Part shown: piece by piece, positions 1 through 4,095 of the stretch
Numbering within the stretch: the stretch's first letter is position 1
Layout: each line of letters begins with the position of its first letter
Assembly: GCA_900552755.1 (NCBI GenBank)
Contig: USAY01000125.1
Coordinates: forward strand, 1-5,234
Origin: an uncultured Collinsella sp.
GTDB taxonomy: Bacteria; Actinomycetota; Coriobacteriia; Coriobacteriales; Coriobacteriaceae
DNA length: 5,234 bases
Direction of reading: 5' to 3'
Notes under the pieces: generated by a model
Seen by the model: the letters and a program-made list of their open reading frames with translations, nothing else
The model's database searches: none
What the model was told of the DNA's origin: nothing
Translations under genes and position numbers: made by a program

Positions 1-4
1 GAGT

Positions 5-29
5 CGGAAAGCACTTAATGTGCTTTCCG
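5..29. terminator. 10-bp hairpin downstream of the glycosyltransferase gene (possible terminator)
   Basis: CGGAAAGCAC at 5-14 pairs perfectly with GTGCTTTCCG at 20-29 around a 5-nt TTAAT loop. It lies about 78 nt beyond the stop codon of the minus-strand glycosyltransferase gene, so it could end the glf-glycosyltransferase transcript or one arriving from outside the window. Neither side carries a proper U-tract, so intrinsic termination is uncertain; it may instead be a 3'-end stabilising stem or a repeat unit. Nothing else is recognised in 1-106. Confidence 0.4.
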
Positions 30-106
30 TGCGAGCAGGACTGTTCGCAGTAGCACACTAAAGGCCAAGGGGCCCAGTCAACCTATCAGCAGCGATTACT
101 CGGCAG

Positions 107-1138
107 CTAGTTGAATTTGAAGATCTTTGAGGCAAGACGGTATAGGCCAAGCGTGGTTTTGTCTCCGGCCCGTCCGCGCAGATTGGTGAAGAACCCGACC
201 ACGCCGTAGCGGGCACGACGATACATGCGCTCGTCGTAGGCCTTCAAATCATTCCACAGCGTCTTTAGGCGCTCGTCGGCGCAATCTTCCTCGGAAAGCT
301 TGGTGAGCACCGAGCAGATCGCCATCATCATGGTGAAGTAGCCCATCATGTACGAACGTAGGCGTGACGACTCGACATCGCTGTACAGGTGGTACGACTC
401 CATCATGATACGCGTAACACGGAACTGCTGGTCCAGACGCTTGACCATCGTGGCCTCGTTGACACTCTGGCCCTCGCGACCGATAAAGTAGCGGTAGAGG
501 TCGATGTCGGCGTAGTACATGGTCTTGCAACGCGGCAGCGGCACGTAGGCGTAGATGTTGTCCACATAGAACGTGTGCGGCGGCATGGGAAGGTTGGACT
601 CGCGCAGCACATCCGTGCGATAGCACAGGCTGTGCATGAGTAGGTTCTGGTCCAGGCGGAAATGACCGATCTGATCCCAAGAAAAGATCTTTTTGCGCGG
701 CAGGGCAAATTTGTAGCCAATAGCGGTATGCGTGCCCTCGTAAACCTTCTCGTACACGTAGTTCGAGATAAACAGGTCAACGCGCTGGTCGCGCTCTTCA
801 AAGCCACGCAGAATCGACAGCATGGTCGAAAGGGCAGCACCGTCAAGCCAGTCGTCCGAATCAACAACCTTGTAGTAGGTGCCCTGCGCCTCGCGCAGAC
901 CCGAAAGGACGGCAATACCGTGACCGCCGTTCTCCTGGTGCACCGCGCGGATGATTCCAGGGTAACGGGCCTCCCACTCGTCGGCCTTGGCGGCCGTCTC
1001 GTCCTTGGAGCCGTCGTCCACCACGATAATCTCGATATCGGTGGCGTAATTGCTCCCCTCCAAGATAGAGGTGATGCAATGGTCCATGTCCTTGGCGGCG
1101 TTATACGAGGGAATACCGAATGTTATGACTTTATGCAT
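107..1138 (-). CDS. Family 2 glycosyltransferase (GT-A fold)
   Basis: Predicted cytoplasmic enzyme that transfers a sugar from a nucleotide-sugar donor to a growing surface glycan; donor and acceptor are not readable. Numbering from MHKV, the N-terminal GT2 domain shows the opening strand ITFGIPSYN (about 5-13), nucleotide-binding VVDDGS (39-44), QENGGHG (about 68-74) and the metal-binding DSDD of VVDSDDW (93-96). The C-terminal half has FYVDNIYAYVPLP and a Tyr/Arg-rich section; no signal peptide or clear membrane segment is seen. The start is uncertain. ATG at 1138 gives the usual N-terminus for this family and an 8-bp overlap with the glf stop; ATG at 1156 would add six residues. Neither has a clear Shine-Dalgarno sequence, so translation is probably coupled to glf. 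Pairing with glf suggests a galactofuranose-containing polymer, but a galactofuranosyltransferase role is only inference. The C-terminus (KIFKFN) is followed by TAG. Confidence 0.88.
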   Translation of the reverse strand: MHKVITFGIPSYNAAKDMDHCITSILEGSNYATDIEIIVVDDGSKDETAAKADEWEARYPGIIRAVHQENGGHGIAVLSGLREAQGTYYKVVDSDDWLDGAALSTMLSILRGFEERDQRVDLFISNYVYEKVYEGTHTAIGYKFALPRKKIFSWDQIGHFRLDQNLLMHSLCYRTDVLRESNLPMPPHTFYVDNIYAYVPLPRCKTMYYADIDLYRYFIGREGQSVNEATMVKRLDQQFRVTRIMMESYHLYSDVESSRLRSYMMGYFTMMMAICSVLTKLSEEDCADERLKTLWNDLKAYDERMYRRARYGVVGFFTNLRGRAGDKTTLGLYRLASKIFKFN

Positions 1139-2333
1139 GGCAGGCGATAATCTCATCCGAAAGATCGAGGGCGGAATTGGTCACAGCGTCCATATCGTAG
1201 TAACGATACTCGGCCAGACGACCCACCGGGTGGAAGTTCGTCAGGTTCTGGACGCGCTCAAGATAGCGCTCATAGAGCTCACGGTTCTCGGGCTCAAGAA
1301 TGGCGTAGTACGGCGTCTCACCCGAGCCGGGCGTATAGGCCTTGGAGTATTCCTTCATGATGGTGGTCTTGCCGGGCAGGACCTGGCCAGTCATATTCTT
1401 GAACTCAGTGATGCGCGTGTAATCCTCGCTCGTGGTGTAGTTGACGGTGCCCACGGGCTGGAACTGATCCATATCGAGCGTCTCGAACTTCATGTCGAGC
1501 GTACGGTACGGCAGGGCGCCCAGGTCGAGATTGAACAGCTCGTCGAGCGGACCGGTGTAGACGATCTCGCCGCCATAGACCTTACCGTCGATCTTGACGG
1601 TGGTCTCGTCGATCTCGAAGAGGTCGCGGGCGTCCACGTCGCAGAACACATCAATCAGATCGTGGTCGAGCATATGCTCAAACAGCGCGGTATAGCCGTC
1701 CTGCGGCATGCCCTGGAAGGGAGCCTGCGGGAAGTAGCGGTCATCATCGCCCACAAAGACGGGAACACGGCCGGTGATCGAGGGATCAATCTGGTCGGGC
1801 GTCTGGCCCCACTGCTTCATGGTGTAATGCAAAAAGACGTTCTCGTAGACGTAATCAGCGACCTCGGCCAAGTCGGGGTCGTTCTTCTTACGCAGCTCCA
1901 TAATGGGCACCTTGACATCCTTGCCAAAGGTCTCCACGAGCTTCTGATACAGCTCCTCGCCGCGCTCGTCACCAAAGGCGAGCTTGAGACTCGCGTGGTT
2001 GAAGGGCACGGGCATAAGGGTGCCGTTGATGTTGGCGAGCACCTTGTGCTGATAATCCGTCCACTTGGTAAAGCGCGACAGGAAATTGTGCACGCGCTCG
2101 TTAAAGGTGTGATAGATATGCGGACCGTACTCGTGGATCAGGATTCCGGCCTCGTCAGTGCAGTCATAGGCATTGCCCGCAATGTGGCTACGGCGCTCCA
2201 AAACGGCAACACGATAGCCGATGGTCTCGGCAAGACGGCGGGCGCAAACGGCACCGGCATATCCAGCACCGACGACAATCATGTCGTACGCGCCGGCGTT
2301 AAAGCCTTCAGGCAGGCCTGAGGTAATCTGCAT
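1131..2333 (-). CDS. glf: UDP-galactopyranose mutase
   Basis: Flavoenzyme that interconverts UDP-galactopyranose and UDP-galactofuranose in the cytoplasm, supplying the donor for galactofuranose-containing surface glycans. The 400-aa product begins with a Rossmann FAD-binding motif, VVGAGYAGAVCARRLAE (GxGxxG at 22-27), then an acidic residue at the end of strand 2 (LERR). Family signatures follow: GPHIYHT (70-76), MKQWG with Trp175, Arg189 fourteen residues on (matching the active-site Arg174 of the Klebsiella enzyme), QGMPQDGYT, YTRITEF with Arg307 (matching Arg280), KEYSKAY, PYY, and the C-terminal GRLAEYRYYDMD. The ATG at 2333 is chosen because a good AAGGAG lies 5 nt upstream; it leaves about 16 residues ahead of the FAD motif, somewhat longer than usual. 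The usual PVR after the first active-site Arg reads PVF (191-193). It is first in a two-gene unit with the overlapping glycosyltransferase and is divergent from pta. Confidence 0.96.
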   Translation of the reverse strand: MQITSGLPEGFNAGAYDMIVVGAGYAGAVCARRLAETIGYRVAVLERRSHIAGNAYDCTDEAGILIHEYGPHIYHTFNERVHNFLSRFTKWTDYQHKVLANINGTLMPVPFNHASLKLAFGDERGEELYQKLVETFGKDVKVPIMELRKKNDPDLAEVADYVYENVFLHYTMKQWGQTPDQIDPSITGRVPVFVGDDDRYFPQAPFQGMPQDGYTALFEHMLDHDLIDVFCDVDARDLFEIDETTVKIDGKVYGGEIVYTGPLDELFNLDLGALPYRTLDMKFETLDMDQFQPVGTVNYTTSEDYTRITEFKNMTGQVLPGKTTIMKEYSKAYTPGSGETPYYAILEPENRELYERYLERVQNLTNFHPVGRLAEYRYYDMDAVTNSALDLSDEIIACHA

Positions 2334-2338
2334 CGATA

Positions 2339-2344
2339 CTCCTT
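2339..2344 (-). promoter_or_regulatory. Ribosome binding site of glf
   Basis: On the minus strand AAGGAG lies 5 nt before the ATG at 2333 and fixes the glf start. It sits directly after a terminator-like stem at 2348-2377, so folding or termination there could affect access to it. Confidence 0.75.
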
Positions 2345-2347
2345 GTC

Positions 2348-2377
2348 AAAAGCCACGGGCTCGTTAGCTGGGCTTTT
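2348..2377 (-). terminator. Terminator-like hairpin in the glf leader (possible attenuator)
   Basis: AAAAGCC (2348-2354) and GGCTTTT (2371-2377) are perfect 7-bp inverted repeats with a 16-nt loop that can form a small inner GCT/AGC stem. Read on the minus strand, the stem ends in TTTT and the AAGGAG ribosome binding site follows within a few bases. This is the shape of an intrinsic terminator in a 5' leader, so attenuation of glf is possible. The stem is modest and the U-run short; it could equally be a plain leader stem. Confidence 0.35.
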
Positions 2378-2395
2378 CTCGAACATTCTTCGAGA
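2377..2395. promoter_or_regulatory. Operator-like inverted repeat in the glf-pta divergent region
   Basis: TCTCGAA and TTCGAGA form a perfect 7-bp inverted repeat around the 5-nt spacer CATTC. It lies between the glf start and the TATAAT elements, where a dimeric repressor would act. It resembles the Gram-positive LexA box (CGAAC-N4-GTTCG) but its spacing is one base short, so the protein that binds it, if any, is unknown. Confidence 0.3.
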
Positions 2396-2411
2396 CATAT
2401 TTATCAGAGCG

Positions 2412-2437
2412 ATTATAGCGCTAATGCGTCCTATAAT
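2412..2437. promoter_or_regulatory. Pair of opposed TATAAT elements, candidate divergent promoters of glf and pta
   Basis: TATAAT is perfect on the plus strand at 2432-2437, oriented towards pta, and perfect on the minus strand at 2417-2412, oriented towards glf. With the adjoining base the two make a 7-bp inverted repeat (ATTATAG/CTATAAT) separated by 12 nt. The -35 position of each promoter would fall on or beside the -10 of the other. No good TTGACA is present at 16-18 bp for either (GCGATT for pta and CTCATT for glf at 17 bp), so both calls rest on the -10 and on the intergenic position. Confidence 0.4.
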
Positions 2438-2489
2438 GAGCTTGCCACACAAGGAAAGCTCAAGCACCGCGGCGTACAAATTTGAAAGG

Positions 2490-2512
2490 TAAACCCGCTA
2501 GCAGCGGGTTTA
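2490..2512 (+). promoter_or_regulatory. 10-bp hairpin in the pta leader
   Basis: TAAACCCGCT (2490-2499) and AGCGGGTTTA (2503-2512) are perfectly complementary around the 3-nt loop AGC. It resembles the stem of an intrinsic terminator, but only TATTCG follows, so the U-tract is poor. If pta is transcribed from the TATAAT at 2432, this hairpin lies in the 5' untranslated leader about 50 nt before the start codon. It could be a weak attenuator or a stabilising stem. Confidence 0.4.
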
Positions 2513-2554
2513 TTCGTGAACAGCCGGGCGCCTGGAGCTTAGTGAAACGCTTGT

Positions 2555-2560
2555 AAGGAG
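2555..2560 (+). promoter_or_regulatory. Ribosome binding site of pta
   Basis: AAGGAG lies 4 nt upstream of the ATG at 2565 and supports that start. The spacing is on the short side but the match to the anti-Shine-Dalgarno sequence is strong, as expected for a highly expressed catabolic gene. Confidence 0.75.
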
Positions 2561-2564
2561 TAAC

Positions 2565-3545
2565 ATGAGCGATTTCCTTAACCGTATGAAGTCTGCCGCC
2601 AAGGCCGACCTTAAGACGATCGTCCTGCCCGAGGGCGAGGATCCGCGCACCATCGTCGCGGCCACCAAGATCATCGAGGAGGGCCTGGCAAAGATCGTCA
2701 TCCTGGGCAACCCCGACGAGATCAACGTTCCCGGCGCCACCGTCATCGATCCGCGCAATGCCGAGAAGCACGAGGAGTACGCGCAGAAGTTTGCCGAGCT
2801 CCGCGCCAAGAAGGGCGTCACCATCGAGCAGGCTCGCGCCCAGGTGATGGACGCCACCTACTTTGGCACCATGATGGTCAAGATGGGTGACGCCGACGGC
2901 CTGGTCTCCGGCGCCTGCCACTCCACCGCCGACACCCTGCGCCCCGCGCTGCAGATCCTTAAGACCGCCCCGGGTACCAAGCTGGTCTCGGCCTTCTTCG
3001 TGATGTGCACCGACACCCCGCAGTTCGGCACCGACGGTACGCTGATCTTCGCCGACTGCGGCCTCAACATCAACCCGTCCTCCGACGAGCTCTCCGAGAT
3101 CGCCATCGCCTCCGCTCACTCCTGGTCCACCTTTATGGGCAGCGTCGAGCCGCACGTGGCCATGCTCTCCTACTCCACCATGGGCTCCGCCGGCGGCGAG
3201 GTCGCCAAGAAGGTCCAGGAGGCCGTTAAGTTCTGCAAGGAGAAGGCTCCCGAGCTCGCCATCGATGGCGACCTGCAGCTCGACGCCGCCATCGTTCCCA
3301 CCGTCGCCCAGCTCAAGGCCCCCGGCTCCTCCGTTGCCGGCAAGGCCAACGTGCTTGTGTTCCCCGATCTCGAGGCCGGCAACATCGGCTACAAGCTGGT
3401 CCAGCGCTTCGCCGGCGCCGACGCTTACGGCCCCATCCTGCAGGGCATCGCCAAGCCGGTCAACGACCTGTCGCGCGGCTGCTCTGCTGACGACATCGTG
3501 GGTGTCGTGGCCATCACCGCCGTCCAGGCTCAGATGGCTGAGTAG
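2565..3545 (+). CDS. pta: Phosphate acetyltransferase (phosphotransacetylase)
   Basis: Reversibly transfers the acetyl group of acetyl-CoA to phosphate, giving acetyl phosphate and CoA in the cytoplasm. With AckA it forms the acetate and ATP-yielding end of fermentation. The 326-aa product is the short, single-domain type (PTA_PTB fold) without the regulatory N-terminal domains of the long E. coli enzyme. Signatures in order: IVLPEGEDPRT (19-29), GDADGLVSGACHSTADTLRP (108-127), SYSTMGSAGGE (202-212), VLVFPDLEAGNIGYK (263-277) and PVNDLSRGCSADDI (298-311). Residues aligning with the Methanosarcina thermophila active site are present: Arg80, Arg126, Ser303, Arg304 and Asp310. The start is set by AAGGAG and by an N-terminus (MSDFLNRMKS) typical of the family. 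Codon use is strongly biased to C or G in third position, suggesting high expression. ackA lies downstream but in the opposite orientation. Confidence 0.97.
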   Translation: MSDFLNRMKSAAKADLKTIVLPEGEDPRTIVAATKIIEEGLAKIVILGNPDEINVPGATVIDPRNAEKHEEYAQKFAELRAKKGVTIEQARAQVMDATYFGTMMVKMGDADGLVSGACHSTADTLRPALQILKTAPGTKLVSAFFVMCTDTPQFGTDGTLIFADCGLNINPSSDELSEIAIASAHSWSTFMGSVEPHVAMLSYSTMGSAGGEVAKKVQEAVKFCKEKAPELAIDGDLQLDAAIVPTVAQLKAPGSSVAGKANVLVFPDLEAGNIGYKLVQRFAGADAYGPILQGIAKPVNDLSRGCSADDIVGVVAITAVQAQMAE

Positions 3546-3560
3546 CGGACATATCCCCTC

Positions 3561-3687
3561 GGGACCCTACAGGGTAAAGCTCTGAAAACGTCCTCGGACA
3601 TGCATGAAACCCCCGCTGCGCACTTCGTGCGGCGGGGGTTTCATGCGTCCTGCGGAATATTTTCAGAGCTTTACCCTGTAGGGTCCC
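3561..3687. repeat. Nested long palindrome with perfect 28-bp arms
   Basis: The arms 3561-3588 (GGGACCCTACAGGG... ending TCTGAAAA) and 3660-3687 (TTTTCAGAGC... ending GGGTCCC) are perfectly complementary over 28 bp. The 71 bp between them is itself largely palindromic (see the hairpin at 3596-3650), so the whole 127 bp can fold into one stem of about 50 bp as RNA or extrude as a cruciform. Each arm also contains its own small palindrome, ACCCT-AC-AGGGT. It begins 15 nt after the pta stop codon. No target-site duplication is visible at its ends, and it holds no reading frame of note. It could be an extended bidirectional terminator, a REP-like or MITE-like repeat, or an RNase III substrate. 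Confidence 0.85.
3596..3650. terminator. Strong bidirectional terminator-type hairpin after pta
   Basis: The main stem pairs GCATGAAACCCCCGC (3602-3616) with GCGGGGGTTTCATGC (3632-3646), 15 bp without mismatch. It is topped by CGCAC-TTC-GTGCG (3619-3631) and flanked at its base by GGAC/GTCC (3596-3599 and 3647-3650). The A3/T3 next to the G5/C5 run gives terminator character on both strands, though the U-run is only three long. It is about 50 nt past the pta stop and would also face any transcript reading through from ackA. Confidence 0.75.
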
Positions 3688-3716
3688 TGCCGCCACGTAG
3701 CAATCAGGGAATCCGG

Positions 3717-4030
3717 GGTGGACGGCGGCTTGGCTACGAGCTGGAGCTGAAAATCTGAATGGATGGGTGCCGTTGCTGGGAGCGAAGGCGTTGCTGATGA
3801 TGATCACTTTGGAGATTGAAAGGCCGGTGGGCTTCGGCGGTTGTTGTGCCGGAAACTACATCCCAGTTTGGAGGCGGATTGTGGGATGTGGCTTCCGCTT
3901 GGGGCCTGTTTGGGAAACTTTGGGACGGAATTTTGCTTTATTGTGGGTCGCACTTTCCGCAACGTGCCTCAACCGGAAAGCGTGTCCCAGTATTTGCGCT
4001 CGAAATGGGATGGGGTTTCCGCCGTCCACC
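3717..4030. repeat. 12-bp perfect inverted repeat bracketing the array
   Basis: GGTGGACGGCGG at 3717-3728 is the exact reverse complement of CCGCCGTCCACC at 4019-4030, so a 314-bp segment is bounded by 12-bp inverted ends. The right arm overlaps the last copy of the 17-bp motif (4006-4022). No target-site duplication is visible (CCGG before, TGCT after) and no transposase is encoded inside. It could be the ends of a small non-autonomous element, or a GC-rich coincidence. Confidence 0.4.
3849..4022. repeat. Array of six degenerate 17-bp repeats (SCGGAAANYNCRTCCCA) in mixed orientation
   Basis: Five 17-bp copies share CGGAA near one end and CCCA at the other. Plus orientation: 3849-3865 (CCGGAAACTACATCCCA) and 3973-3989 (CCGGAAAGCGTGTCCCA). 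Minus orientation: 3882-3898 (GCGGAAGCCACATCCCA), 3944-3960 (GCGGAAAGTGCGACCCA) and 4006-4022 (GCGGAAACCCCATCCCA). A sixth, 16-bp degenerate copy in minus orientation is at 3921-3936 (GCAAAATTCCGTCCCA). Copies one and two, and copies five and six, form facing pairs separated by exactly 16 nt, each spacer beginning GT, so each pair can fold into a stem-loop. Copies four and five form a back-to-back pair 12 nt apart. I do not recognise the family. Confidence 0.7.
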
Positions 4031-4039
4031 TGCTAGTAA

Positions 4040-4073
4040 AAAGGCCTCCGGAGCCGTTGCTCTGGAGGCCTTT
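4040..4073 (-). terminator. Intrinsic terminator of ackA
   Basis: AAAGGCCTCC (4040-4049) pairs with GGAGGCCTTT (4064-4073), and the stem continues inward through a G-T pair and GAGC/GCTC to a 4-nt loop. On the minus strand the stem runs into five Ts (complement of 4038-4042), the classic U-tract. It begins 22 nt beyond the ackA stop codon. The plus-strand side has only TTTCG, so it is best read as ackA's own terminator. Confidence 0.9.
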
Positions 4074-4095
4074 CGTTTACTTGCAAATGCGCGCG

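Larger units (their letters stand above)
3688..4035. other. Non-coding spacer between two terminators, carrying a repeat array
   Basis: No convincing gene is seen here. The open frames present start at GTG (3767) or TTG (3816) without a ribosome binding site, match no family I recognise, and one runs through the ackA terminator into antisense of ackA. Base composition and texture differ from the flanking genes, with many TGGGA, TCCCA and CGGAAA words. The stretch lies between the pta hairpin and the ackA terminator, so it should be little transcribed from either gene. It contains the 17-bp repeat array and a 12-bp inverted repeat described separately. A degraded mobile or intergenic repeat element is the likeliest explanation. 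Confidence 0.6.

Noticed and set aside
1050..2321. A 423-codon plus-strand open frame lying antisense to glf
   Set aside because: It is a shadow of glf caused by G/C third positions. Its translation is a repetitive Val/Leu/His/Gly-rich string with no recognisable fold, while the minus strand encodes a clear Glf with a ribosome binding site.
2344..2349. Perfect TTGACA on the minus strand upstream of glf as a -35 box
   Set aside because: It overlaps the ribosome binding site, and a -10 at normal spacing would fall inside glf, where only TTACCT is found.
2377..2395. SOS (LexA) box
   Set aside because: The dyad is CGAA-N5-TTCG, whereas the Gram-positive LexA consensus needs CGAAC-N4-GTTCG, one base longer. 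Neither neighbour is an SOS gene.
2460..3155. A 231-codon minus-strand open frame over pta
   Set aside because: It is antisense to a well-supported pta gene, has a low-complexity Gly/Leu/Asp composition, and would read through the leader hairpin.
3561..3687. Invertible DNA switch flanked by 28-bp inverted repeats
   Set aside because: The 71-bp interior is itself palindromic, so inversion would change almost nothing, and no recombinase is encoded in the window.
3849..4022. CRISPR array
   Set aside because: The copies are degenerate, in both orientations and only 16-17 bp long, spacing varies from 7 to 22 nt, and no cas gene is present.
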